This document shows, in pieces, positions 1 to 6,300 of a DNA stretch of 9,917 bases. Below the pieces are notes generated by a model. That model worked only from the letters and a program-made list of their open reading frames with translations, had not been told where the DNA came from and ran no database searches. Where the stretch lies: assembly GCA_900752445.1 (NCBI GenBank), contig CAADVN010000281.1, positions 1 through 9,917 of the forward strand, read 5' to 3'. Positions within the stretch are counted from its first letter, which is position 1; each line of letters opens with the position of its first letter. Source of the stretch: an uncultured Oscillospiraceae bacterium (GTDB lineage Bacteria; Bacillota; Clostridia; Oscillospirales; Oscillospiraceae). The position numbers and the translations under genes are program-made.

Positions 1-17
1 CCCCCCCCCCCCCCCCC
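1..17. repeat. 17-nt poly-C homopolymer at window edge
   Basis: Seventeen consecutive C's open the window, reading as poly-G on the coding strand of the SPOCS gene. They would encode a poly-glycine run where the family has ordinary domain sequence. A poly-G tail at the end of a read-through direction is typical of two-colour Illumina chemistry carried into a contig end. A genuine phase-variable tract is possible but less likely. Confidence 0.75.
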
Positions 18-212
18 TCCCGCCGTGACGCTCACTCTGCCGTCCTGCACCTCTTTGCCCTTTATTATCACCGTGCCTTCGGCGCAGAGCACCCGCTCCA
101 CATCGGGCATGGTGTCCGGCACGACGGTATCCACCGCCTGCTCTACCGGCTGAGAATACTCGAAGACCTTCTCACAGCAGGCTATGCCGCTGCGCTTCAT
201 TGACACATCCAT
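1..212 (-). CDS. SPOCS-domain (DUF3794/SipL-like) spore coat protein, N-terminal fragment
   Basis: The 5' end of a gene that runs off the left edge; 70 codons are visible. The start is the ATG at 212, with GGAGG at 220-224 seven bases upstream; a second in-frame ATG at 200 is less well placed. The protein begins MDVSMKRSGIACCEKVF and continues with VVPDTMPDVERVLCAEGTV at residues 30-48. This is the start pattern of clostridial DUF3794 proteins: a 'YSQPVEQ..D' strand followed by 'PDTMPDVE+VLCAEG'. In that family, SipL of Clostridioides difficile binds the coat-basement ATPase SpoIVA and is needed for coat attachment. The SPOCS domain repeats are typically followed by a C-terminal LysM, which would lie outside this window. 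Position directly after spoVM supports a spore-envelope role. From residue 65 the frame runs into poly-Gly encoded by the 17-C run at 1-17, which is unlike the family and probably not real sequence. Family assignment is from remembered motifs, not a search. Confidence 0.8.
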   Translation of the reverse strand, partial: MDVSMKRSGIACCEKVFEYSQPVEQAVDTVVPDTMPDVERVLCAEGTVIIKGKEVQDGRVSVTAGGGGGG

Positions 213-220
213 TGCTATTC

Positions 221-257
221 CTCCCGCCGCAGTTTCTGTAAAACCTATGCGGCGGAG
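221..257 (-). promoter_or_regulatory. Hairpin overlapping the ribosome binding site of the SPOCS gene
   Basis: On the minus strand CTCCGCCGCA (257-248) pairs with TGCGGCGGGAG (231-221), giving ten base pairs with one bulged G. A further GTTT/AAAC pairing is possible in the 16-nt loop. The 3' arm includes most of the GGGAGG Shine-Dalgarno sequence of the downstream gene, so the fold would mask that site. No U-run follows, so it is not a standard terminator. A regulatory role is inferred from geometry only. Confidence 0.4.
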
Positions 258-267
258 AGCCCGGCTA

Positions 268-348
268 TTACTCCGGCTCGTACTCTGCCCTGAATCTCAT
301 TATGAGCCGCGAGATACAGGCCGGGAGCTTTATGACGATTATCCTCAT
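268..348 (-). CDS. spoVM: Stage V sporulation protein SpoVM
   Basis: A 26-codon gene. SpoVM is a very short amphipathic helix that recognises the positively curved outer forespore membrane and anchors SpoIVA, so that cortex and coat can assemble. The product begins MRIIVIKLP and is 26 residues, the same length as B. subtilis SpoVM. I6-K7-L8-P9 is identical at the same positions, including Pro9, which is functionally important in B. subtilis. The rest is an amphipathic arginine- and isoleucine-rich helix (residues 10-20). The C-terminus is acidic (EYEPE) where the Bacillus protein ends in basic residues, which is unusual. The ATG at 348 has a perfect AAGGAGG at 356-362 with 7-nt spacing, placed in the last codons of the preceding small gene, whose stop ends 4 nt upstream. 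Synteny agrees: in B. subtilis spoVM lies just beyond prpC-prkC-rsgA, although rpe and thiN, which sit between them there, are absent here. Confidence 0.87.
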   Translation of the reverse strand: MRIIVIKLPACISRLIMRFRAEYEPE

Positions 349-352
349 ATCC

Positions 353-508
353 CTACCTCCTTAACAGCCATATCCCGCCGCAGATGAGCGCTATAGCCAG
401 AGCAAACCACCAGAATCCCGGCGGCAGCACCAGAGCGAGGATGATAAGTACGCCGGCGAGCACTACCAGGCAGCCCAGCTTATTCCCGTTCCCACGCCTT
501 CGGCACAC
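353..508 (-). CDS. Small two-helix membrane protein upstream of spoVM, function unknown
   Basis: A short gene of 51 codons from GTG 508, or 58 from the in-frame ATG at 529. I prefer GTG 508: it follows an AGGGGGTG Shine-Dalgarno-like sequence (514-521) by five bases, whereas the ATG at 529 sits in the terminator hairpin without a ribosome binding site. The product has a basic N-terminus (CRRRGNGNK), a hydrophobic stretch at about residues 11-27, a PPG turn near 29-31, and a second hydrophobic stretch at about 32-48 ending in RR. This predicts a membrane hairpin with both termini on the same, probably cytoplasmic, side. The gene ends in AGGAGGTAG, so its last codons carry the spoVM ribosome binding site and the two are very likely co-transcribed. 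I do not recognise a named family. A spore-envelope role is inferred from context only. Confidence 0.68.
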   Translation of the reverse strand: MCRRRGNGNKLGCLVVLAGVLIILALVLPPGFWWFALAIALICGGIWLLRR

Positions 509-562
509 AAAAACACCCCCTGCGCTCATTGCAGCTTATCACTGCATTATATGCGCAGGGGG
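506..562 (-). terminator. Rho-independent terminator after rsgA
   Basis: On the minus strand a perfect 10-bp stem, CCCCCTGCGC (562-553) with GCGCAGGGGG (525-516), encloses a second 5-bp stem TGCAG/CTGCA (546-542 with 534-530). The 3' arm is followed at once by TGTTTTTGTG (515-506). The 5' arm starts 9 nt after the rsgA stop codon. The structure would end the priA-to-rsgA transcript. Confidence 0.78.
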
Positions 563-574
563 CTCGATATGTTA
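546..574 (-). promoter_or_regulatory. Candidate promoter for the small ORF-spoVM-SPOCS unit
   Basis: The minus strand reads CATATAAT at 553-546. This holds a perfect sigma-A -10 (TATAAT, 551-546) and matches seven of eight bases of the sigma-E -10 consensus CATACAAT. Eighteen bases upstream of TATAAT is GTAACA (575-570), four of six matches to TTGACA. For sigma-E, ACATATC (572-566) is -35-like, but the 12-nt spacing is short. spoVM is sigma-E dependent in B. subtilis. Transcription would start near 538-540, inside the terminator loop. Sequence-only inference. Confidence 0.4.
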
Positions 575-1444
575 CTTCTCCCATTCCCGGTACTTCGCCG
601 AGACCTCATACAACCGCTCATAGCTCGCGTGCCGGCTCGGGGGGATCTTACCCGCCTCCATGGCCTCTCTCACGGCGCAGCCCGGCTCTTTCAAATGCGC
701 GCAGTCGTCGAAGCGGCAGCGGCCTATGTAAGGCTCAAATTCCGGGAAACAGTGCTGCAGCTCTTCCTTGGGTATCGGCGGCAGCTGCTCCATGTCGAAG
801 GACGCAAAGCCCGGCGTATCCGCGACGCTCGCGCCGCCAACGGTGAATATCTCCACATGCCGCGTGGTATGCCGGCCTCGGCCCAGCTTTTCGCTGACAT
901 CGCCCGTCTCAAGCTTCAGGCCCGGCTCCAGCGCGTTCAGCAGGCTGGACTTGCCCACGCCCGAGTTGCCCGAAAAGGCGCAGGTCTTGCCCTCTATCGC
1001 CGCTCTGAGCTCGTCTATGCCCTCGCCTGTCACGGCGCTGGTCTCTATGGTCTTGTAGCCTGTGGTACCGTATATCTCCACGAGCCGCCCGGGCCGTGCC
1101 GCATCCGACTTGTTCACGCAGATGACGACCTCGCATCCCATGTGCTCGGCGAAGGCGGTGACACGGTCTATGAGGAAGGGGTCCGTCACCGGGTTGACCT
1201 CCGACGCCACGGCAATGAGCACGTCGATATTCGCCACAGCCGGGCGCACAAAGAAGTTCTTCCTCGGCATCAGCTCGTCCACGCGGCCTTTTCCGTTCGA
1301 GTCCAGCGATATCTCGACCCTGTCGCCCACCAGCGGCGAGGACCCGTCCAGCCGGAAACGGCCGCGTGCCCTGCACTCGACCGTTCCAGTTTCGGTTTTA
1401 ACGTAATAGAAGCCGCTCAGGGCCTTGATAATAGTGCCCTGCAT
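572..1444 (-). CDS. rsgA: Ribosome small-subunit-dependent GTPase RsgA (CpgA/YjeQ)
   Basis: A circularly permuted GTPase that acts on late 30S subunits during maturation; it binds near the decoding centre and hydrolyses GTP on release. The 290-residue length is normal. Domains: an OB-fold at about 1-68, then the GTPase with motifs in permuted order: G4 NKSD 111-114, G5 SAV 136-138, G1 P-loop GNSGVGKSS 159-167, G2 around T193-T194, G3 DTPG 209-212. A C-terminal zinc site follows the CX4CXHX5C pattern (C243, C248, H250, C256). Its ATG overlaps the prkC stop codon by one base (TGATG) and no clear Shine-Dalgarno precedes it, so translation is probably coupled to prkC. In Bacillus the homologue CpgA is linked to PrkC both genetically and as a phosphorylation substrate, consistent with this neighbourhood. 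A terminator follows directly, making rsgA the likely last gene of the operon. Confidence 0.97.
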   Translation of the reverse strand: MQGTIIKALSGFYYVKTETGTVECRARGRFRLDGSSPLVGDRVEISLDSNGKGRVDELMPRKNFFVRPAVANIDVLIAVASEVNPVTDPFLIDRVTAFAEHMGCEVVICVNKSDAARPGRLVEIYGTTGYKTIETSAVTGEGIDELRAAIEGKTCAFSGNSGVGKSSLLNALEPGLKLETGDVSEKLGRGRHTTRHVEIFTVGGASVADTPGFASFDMEQLPPIPKEELQHCFPEFEPYIGRCRFDDCAHLKEPGCAVREAMEAGKIPPSRHASYERLYEVSAKYREWEK

Positions 1445-3222
1445 CAGTCAATGAAGAAGAAGCCCGGGTCTGTGCTCTCCTCAACGGGCGGCAGCGTCGG
1501 CTCCGGTGTCGGCGTCGTCTCAGGGCCGAGCGAGACCCAGATGAAGATGCGCGTGCGCTCCTCGACGTCGCTGTAGGCCTCGATGCTCTGCCTGATTACC
1601 GTGCCCTCGTCGTAGTCGCTGTGGATGAAGGTGGTGTCGCCGTAGCTGAGGTTGGAGCTCTCTATCCTGGATATTGCCGTTGCCTCGGTCAAGCCGACCA
1701 GATTCGGCATGGTGACGACCTTTACAGACGGGCCTGCGCTGACAGTAAGGAACACCGTGGAGCCCGCCGCGAGCTCCTCGCCCGCCACAGGGTCAGTTGA
1801 AATGACATAGTCCACCGTCACACTGTCCGAGGCTTCCGTCTTGGCTATCTCCACGAGGAAGCCCGCGTTTTGCAGCTCTATCATGGCCTCCTGGTAGTGC
1901 TTGTTCGTGACATCAGGTATCTTCGTCTGTTTTACCTCGGTGCTCACGACAAGGGTCATATCTATGCCTTCGGGCACGACCATCATGCTCCTGTCGGCCT
2001 CGGGATCCTGGCTGATTATCTGGCCCACGGGCACATCCGGGTCGGCAGTGACGTTGACCGAGAAGTTGAATATCTTATTGAATTCCGCGCTGTTTATGAT
2101 GTCCTCATAGTTCTTTCCCACGAAATTAGGCACATTTATGCGCTCAGCAACGCTGAATATGTCGCGCAGCCAGTAGTTCCACAGGAAGACGAACACCGCG
2201 ATCATGAACACAAGCACACCGCAGGCTCCGGAGAGTATGCTGACCTTCTTGGAGCGCCTTCTCCGCCTCGCGTACTTCTCCTTCGTCAGCTCGCCGCCCT
2301 TGCCGAGCGGGCGTACGTCGGGCGGGATGCTTTCAAGCAGCTCGAGGTCTTCGCCCTCAGCGCCGCCGGCCAGATTTGCCGCCGCCTGCTGCTTGCGGAA
2401 CTCCTCAAGGTCGCCCAGCAGCTCAGACGCCGTCTGGTACCGCGTCTCCATGTCCGCGCTCATGGCCTTGAGCGTTATCTCCGCCAATTCCTCGGGTATA
2501 TCAGGGTTCAGCTCCTGCGGCGGCACGGCGTTGCCGACTATGTGCTTGCGCGCGACCTGCTCAGCAGTGTCCCCATCGTATGGCATCTTGCCCGTGAGCA
2601 TCTCGTACATGACGACGCCCAGCGAATAGATGTCGCTTCTCGGGTCGGGCTGCTCGCCCCGCGCCTGCTCCGGCGCGATATAGTGCACCGAGCCGACCGT
2701 CTGGTCGCTCTTTTTCTCCTGCGCCGATTCCAGCGCGGCGATGCCGAAGTCGGCGACCTTGATGGTGCCGTCCTTGAGTATCATTATGTTCTGAGGCTTG
2801 ATGTCCCTGTGGACAATGCCCTTCTCGTGCGCGTGCTCCAGCGCCTTGGATATCTGGACGGCAAAGTGCAGCGCTTCCTTCCAGCCGAGGGCGCCCCTCT
2901 TCTTCATGTACTGCATTAGGGTCACGCCCTCGATGAGCTCCATTACGATATACTCCACGTCGTCACTGTGGCTCACGTCGTAGACCGAGACGATGTTCGG
3001 GTGCGAGAGCATGGCCACCGCCTGTGCTTCCGTCTGGAACCGGGCGCGGAATTCCTCGTCCTGTGCCAGCTCGTCGCGCAGTATCTTCACGGCGACATAT
3101 CTGTTCAGCCGGTGGCACATGGCCTTGTACACCACCGCCATGCCGCCCGTGCCGATGACCTCTAGTATCTCGTATCTGTCGTCCAGGTATGTCCCCAGAT
3201 ATTTGTCCATATTGGTATCCAT
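1444..3222 (-). CDS. prkC: PASTA-domain Ser/Thr protein kinase PrkC
   Basis: A membrane Hanks-type kinase that senses peptidoglycan fragments outside the cell and phosphorylates cytoplasmic proteins; in B. subtilis it also triggers spore germination in response to muropeptides. From the ATG at 3222 it has 592 residues. Kinase domain: glycine loop GTGGMAVVY 24-32, Lys46 in VAVK, HRDIKPQN 138-145 with catalytic Asp140, DFG 158-160, activation-loop Thr175 with APEQ 183-186. An RRRRR patch at about 319-323 precedes a single transmembrane helix at about 327-350. Three extracellular PASTA repeats follow at about 362-429, 433-499 and 502-567 (openings NVPNFVGK, KIPDVTNK, TMPNLVGL), then a Pro/Thr-rich tail. 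An upstream TTG at 3234 would extend the frame by four codons, but the GGAGG at 3228-3232 lies inside that extension and is spaced five bases from ATG 3222, which fixes the start. The gene follows its partner phosphatase by 22 nt. Confidence 0.97.
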   Translation of the reverse strand: MDTNMDKYLGTYLDDRYEILEVIGTGGMAVVYKAMCHRLNRYVAVKILRDELAQDEEFRARFQTEAQAVAMLSHPNIVSVYDVSHSDDVEYIVMELIEGVTLMQYMKKRGALGWKEALHFAVQISKALEHAHEKGIVHRDIKPQNIMILKDGTIKVADFGIAALESAQEKKSDQTVGSVHYIAPEQARGEQPDPRSDIYSLGVVMYEMLTGKMPYDGDTAEQVARKHIVGNAVPPQELNPDIPEELAEITLKAMSADMETRYQTASELLGDLEEFRKQQAAANLAGGAEGEDLELLESIPPDVRPLGKGGELTKEKYARRRRRSKKVSILSGACGVLVFMIAVFVFLWNYWLRDIFSVAERINVPNFVGKNYEDIINSAEFNKIFNFSVNVTADPDVPVGQIISQDPEADRSMMVVPEGIDMTLVVSTEVKQTKIPDVTNKHYQEAMIELQNAGFLVEIAKTEASDSVTVDYVISTDPVAGEELAAGSTVFLTVSAGPSVKVVTMPNLVGLTEATAISRIESSNLSYGDTTFIHSDYDEGTVIRQSIEAYSDVEERTRIFIWVSLGPETTPTPEPTLPPVEESTDPGFFFID

Positions 3223-3227
3223 GGCTG

Positions 3228-3232
3228 CCTCC
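3228..3232 (-). promoter_or_regulatory. Ribosome binding site deciding the prkC start
   Basis: TTTGGAGG followed by CAGCC and then ATG (3222). The TTG at 3234 overlaps this Shine-Dalgarno sequence and so cannot be its start codon; the kinase is therefore 592 rather than 596 residues. Confidence 0.8.
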
Positions 3233-3244
3233 AAATCGCGGGAT

Positions 3245-3982
3245 TTATTTGGATAATATAACTATTGTTACGTTGTCGCTCGCGCCGCGCTCCAGCGCTT
3301 CCGCCATGAGCGCCCGGCCCAGCGACAGCGGGTCGGTGTTCTGCTTGGAATACTCGTATATCTCCCTGTCCTCCAGCATGTTCGTGAGGCCGTCGGAGCA
3401 CAGCAGCAGGAGGTCGCCCCTGGCGAGCCGGACCTTGAAAATATCGCAAGGCACGTTCTCGTCCACGCCCAGGGCCCTGGTGATGACGTTCCTGCGCGGG
3501 TGATACCGCGCCTCCTCCGCCGTTATCTCGCCCCGGTCCACCATGTCCTGCACCAGCGAGTGGTCCTTCGTTATCTGCGTCATCTTTCGCTTCGTCAGCT
3601 TGTACGCCCGGCTGTCGCCCACGTTGAGCACAAAGGTGTCGTCCCCGCAGATGACCGCCGAGACCATCGTCGTGCCCATGCCCGTGTAATCCGTGTCAAA
3701 GCACGAGTAGGCATACACCATGTGGTTCGCCACATGGCAGGCCGCCGCCATCATCGCCTTCGCGTCCGGCTTCTTCTGCCGCGAGAGCGTCATCTTCTGC
3801 CTCAGCTCGCTGACATAGGTCTTCGCCGCCAGGTCGCTGGCTATGTTCCCGGCCTTCTCGCCGCCCATGCCGTCGCAGAGCACGGCAATGAGACAGTCCC
3901 TCTCGTCGATGCGCTCGATGAGAAAGCTGTCCTGATTGTCGCGCCTGACCTTTCCCCTGTCGGTGATGCCGAAGCTGTTCAT
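3245..3982 (-). CDS. prpC: PP2C-family Ser/Thr protein phosphatase PrpC (Stp)
   Basis: A cytoplasmic Mn/Mg-dependent phosphatase that reverses PrkC phosphorylation, including that of PrkC itself. At 245 residues it is the usual size for bacterial single-domain PPM enzymes. Visible PPM motifs: RDNQD 14-18 (metal ligand Asp18), DGMGG 37-41 (metal ligands Asp37/Gly38), GMGTT 101-105, NVGDSRAY 120-127, DHS 140-142, CSDGL 195-199 and GASDNVT 233-239 (metal ligand Asp236). All core metal ligands are present, so the enzyme should be active. The ATG directly abuts the rlmN stop (TAGATG, no gap), and the stop is 22 nt before prkC, the standard phosphatase-then-kinase order in Firmicutes. Confidence 0.96.
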   Translation of the reverse strand: MNSFGITDRGKVRRDNQDSFLIERIDERDCLIAVLCDGMGGEKAGNIASDLAAKTYVSELRQKMTLSRQKKPDAKAMMAAACHVANHMVYAYSCFDTDYTGMGTTMVSAVICGDDTFVLNVGDSRAYKLTKRKMTQITKDHSLVQDMVDRGEITAEEARYHPRRNVITRALGVDENVPCDIFKVRLARGDLLLLCSDGLTNMLEDREIYEYSKQNTDPLSLGRALMAEALERGASDNVTIVILSK

Positions 3983-5032
3983 CTAAGCCCTGTCCCCCAG
4001 CCTGAGACTCTTTTTTCGGAGCTGACCGCAGGAGGCGTCTATATCCCCGCCCAGCCTGCGCCGCACCGTTACATTCACGCCCTCGCGCTCAAGCTCCGCC
4101 TTGAACTCCTTTATCCGCTCCGGGCTCGAGGGCATGAGCGAGCGCTCGTCCACATGATTGAGCGGGATGAGGTTCACATGCGCCGCGACCCTTTTCGCGT
4201 GCGACGCCAGCAGCTTCGCCTGCTCCGGCGTGTCGTTCACCCCGTCTATCATGGCATATTCAAATGATATCCGCCTGCCCGTCTTTCTAAAATACCGCTC
4301 GCAGGCGTCCATCAGCTCCGCAACGCCCCGGCCGCGATTTGCCGGCATCAGCTTCGAGCGCGTCTCGTCGTCCGGCGCGTGCAGTGAAACGGACAGTGTC
4401 AATTGTAAATTATTCTCCGCCAGTTTGTCAAACTTTTCTGTCAGCCCGCAGGTCGAAAGCGAGATGTGCCTCATCCCGATGTTCATGCCATCCGGGTGAT
4501 TCACCAGCTTCAGGAACTTCATCACGTTCTCAAAGTTGTCCAGCGGCTCGCCTATGCCCATGAGCACAATATTCGATATCGGAAGCCCCGACTCCTTCTG
4601 CGAGAACATGACCTCGTCGAGCATCTCCGAGGGCTCCAGCCCGCGCACAAGCCCGCCTATCGTGGACGCGCAGAACGCGCAGCCCTGGCGGCAGCCCACC
4701 TGCGTCGAGATGCACACCGTGTTGCCGTGGTGATAGCGCATCACCACCGTCTCCACCGCGTTGCCGTCCGCGAGGCCCCAGAGGTACTTTATCGTCCCAT
4801 CCTCAGCAGATACCTGCTTCTTCTCGACCCTCGGCGGCGTGAGATAAAAGCGCTCCGACAGCTTCGCCCGCAGCGGCTTCGACAGATTTGTCATCGCCTC
4901 AAAGCTCTCAGCACCGCGGCTGAGCCAGGTGAAGACCTGCTTTGCCCGGTACTGCGGCTCGCCCATGGCCGCAAGCTCCACCGCCAGCTCCTCGGGCAGC
5001 AGAGATTTTATATCCTTCTTTCCATCCTGCAT
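3983..5032 (-). CDS. rlmN: Dual-specificity 23S rRNA (A2503-C2)/tRNA (A37-C2) methyltransferase RlmN
   Basis: A radical SAM enzyme that methylates C2 of A2503 in 23S rRNA, and of A37 in some tRNAs, through a methyl-cysteine intermediate. It has 349 residues, normal for the family. An N-terminal accessory domain (about 1-90) is followed by the radical SAM cluster motif CRQGCAFC (C114, C118, C121), the SAM-binding GEPL at 161-164, STCG near 193-196, and the C-terminal GGDIDASCGQL with the methyl-accepting Cys335. Glu95 lies in the conserved VETVVM segment. The A2503 methylase fold is shared with the resistance enzyme Cfr, but the housekeeping operon position and the overall motif set fit RlmN. 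The ATG at 5032 lies inside the rsmB 3' end, giving a 25-nt overlap, and the protein begins with the expected 'KKDIKSLLPEEL' pattern, so I keep this start. Confidence 0.96.
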   Translation of the reverse strand: MQDGKKDIKSLLPEELAVELAAMGEPQYRAKQVFTWLSRGAESFEAMTNLSKPLRAKLSERFYLTPPRVEKKQVSAEDGTIKYLWGLADGNAVETVVMRYHHGNTVCISTQVGCRQGCAFCASTIGGLVRGLEPSEMLDEVMFSQKESGLPISNIVLMGIGEPLDNFENVMKFLKLVNHPDGMNIGMRHISLSTCGLTEKFDKLAENNLQLTLSVSLHAPDDETRSKLMPANRGRGVAELMDACERYFRKTGRRISFEYAMIDGVNDTPEQAKLLASHAKRVAAHVNLIPLNHVDERSLMPSSPERIKEFKAELEREGVNVTVRRRLGGDIDASCGQLRKKSLRLGDRA

Positions 5033-6300
5033 ATGAAAAATCCGTCCGTCCCGTCCGTATCCGGCCAGAGTGTGCGCTGCTCCGACGCGGTGAAATCTGC
5101 GTTTTCGCTCAAAAAGGCCGCGATGACGTCCTCATTTTCGCATTTTCGTGTGGTGCAGGTCGAGTACAGCAGCGTGCCGCCGGGCCTCACGCAGCGGGAT
5201 GCGCCGCGTAGTATGTCCAGCTGTATGCCCGGCAGGGCGGCAAGCTCCGCCTCGCGCTTGAACCTGATCTCGGGTTTTTTCCTGATGACGCCGAGGCCGG
5301 AACAGGGCGCGTCCGCTATTACGACGTCCATATTCCCGAGAAGTTCCGGTCCGGGGCGCCGCGCGTCCATCGCCCGCGTGGTGATGCTGCCCAGCCCGAG
5401 CCGCTTTGCGCCCTCGTCGATGCGTCGCAGCTTCTTCTCCTGCAAATCACAGGAGAGCACCTCGCCCCTGTCCTCCATCAGTATCGCCGCGCCGAAGCTC
5501 TTGCCGCCGGGCGCCGCGCAGCAGTCGAGGACTTTCATGCCCGGCCTCGCTCCCGAGGCGAGCACCGCCAGCTTTGCCGCCGCGTCCTGGACGTAGAAAA
5601 GCCCATCTGCAAAGCCCGGCAGCACGTCGGCGCGTCCGGCGTTCTTCAGGACGATCTCGCCCTCTGAAAGCCCGGTTTCCGCCTCCAAGCCCTGTTCCTC
5701 GAACTTTTCCCGCAGCTCCTGCGCCGTACATCTGAGCGAATTCGTCTGCACGGTCAGCGGCGGTTCGGTATTGTTGGCCGCGAGCACCGCTTCAGCGCCC
5801 TCGTATCCGCGCCGGGCGATCAGCTCACGTACCTGCCAGAGCTCGTGGCTGTACCTAGTCGAAAGGTACTCCGCCGTGCCTTTGCCCGGTATTTCCGGCA
5901 GCCTGTCCCGGTGCTCGGCCAGCCGTCTCAGCACCGAGTTGACCAGCCCCGAGGCCCGGCTGCATCCGGCCTTCGCGCATAGCTTTACGCCCTCGTTCAC
6001 CGCCGCTGAGGGCGGCACTCTGTCCATGAACAAGAGCTGCGCCGCCGATATGCGCAGTATGTCCAGGACGGCCGGTTCCAGCCGCTTAGTCGGCGTATTT
6101 GACCACAAATCCAGATAATGGTCTAATAAATACAGGTTTTGCAGCGTTTCACGTACTATCCTGGTGCAGAAAGCGGCATCGCGCGGCTCCAGCGCCGCCT
6201 CTCTTACCACGGCGTCCACAGCGTCGGAGGAAAAGGCTCCGGCCCGGCGCATGCGCCGCAGGGCTTCCAGCGCGGCTTCGCGCCCGTTCTGCGCCCTCAT
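5008..6300 (-). CDS. rsmB: 16S rRNA (cytosine-967-C5)-methyltransferase RsmB
   Basis: A SAM-dependent enzyme that makes m5C967 in 16S rRNA. It has 430 residues, as expected. An N-terminal NusB-like RNA-binding domain (about 1-135) precedes a Rossmann methyltransferase domain with SAM motif I LDCCAAPGGKS at 258-268, an acidic residue for ribose at Asp285, motif IV DAPCSGLG at 330-337 (Cys333, product release) and motif VI STCT at 380-383 (catalytic nucleophile Cys382). Both cysteines typical of m5C RNA methylases are present. The start overlaps the fmt stop as ATGA (4 nt), and the 3' end overlaps rlmN by 25 nt, indicating translational coupling on both sides. In many clostridia a small zinc metallopeptidase gene sits between fmt and rsmB; none is present here. 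Confidence 0.96.
   Translation of the reverse strand: MRAQNGREAALEALRRMRRAGAFSSDAVDAVVREAALEPRDAAFCTRIVRETLQNLYLLDHYLDLWSNTPTKRLEPAVLDILRISAAQLLFMDRVPPSAAVNEGVKLCAKAGCSRASGLVNSVLRRLAEHRDRLPEIPGKGTAEYLSTRYSHELWQVRELIARRGYEGAEAVLAANNTEPPLTVQTNSLRCTAQELREKFEEQGLEAETGLSEGEIVLKNAGRADVLPGFADGLFYVQDAAAKLAVLASGARPGMKVLDCCAAPGGKSFGAAILMEDRGEVLSCDLQEKKLRRIDEGAKRLGLGSITTRAMDARRPGPELLGNMDVVIADAPCSGLGVIRKKPEIRFKREAELAALPGIQLDILRGASRCVRPGGTLLYSTCTTRKCENEDVIAAFLSENADFTASEQRTLWPDTDGTDGFFICRMERRI

Noticed and set aside
506..562. The stem-loop as a riboswitch or small RNA
   Set aside because: A single GC-rich stem with a U-rich tail directly after a stop codon is fully explained as a terminator; no conserved aptamer motif is visible.
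551..1576. Long plus-strand ORF of 341 codons opposite rsgA
   Set aside because: It is an antisense shadow of rsgA and the prkC 3' end in GC-rich DNA; its product is Arg/His/Ala-rich with no recognisable motif and no ribosome binding site.
3223..3234. TTG start giving a 596-residue PrkC
   Set aside because: The TTG lies within the Shine-Dalgarno sequence that serves the ATG at 3222.
3983..5032. Cfr-type antibiotic resistance methylase instead of RlmN
   Set aside because: Its position in the housekeeping operon between rsmB and prpC, and its overall motif set, match RlmN; nothing suggests mobility.
4466..5596. Plus-strand ORF of 376 codons opposite rlmN and rsmB
   Set aside because: Its composition is antisense-like, it spans two real genes with complete motif sets, and it has no family resemblance.
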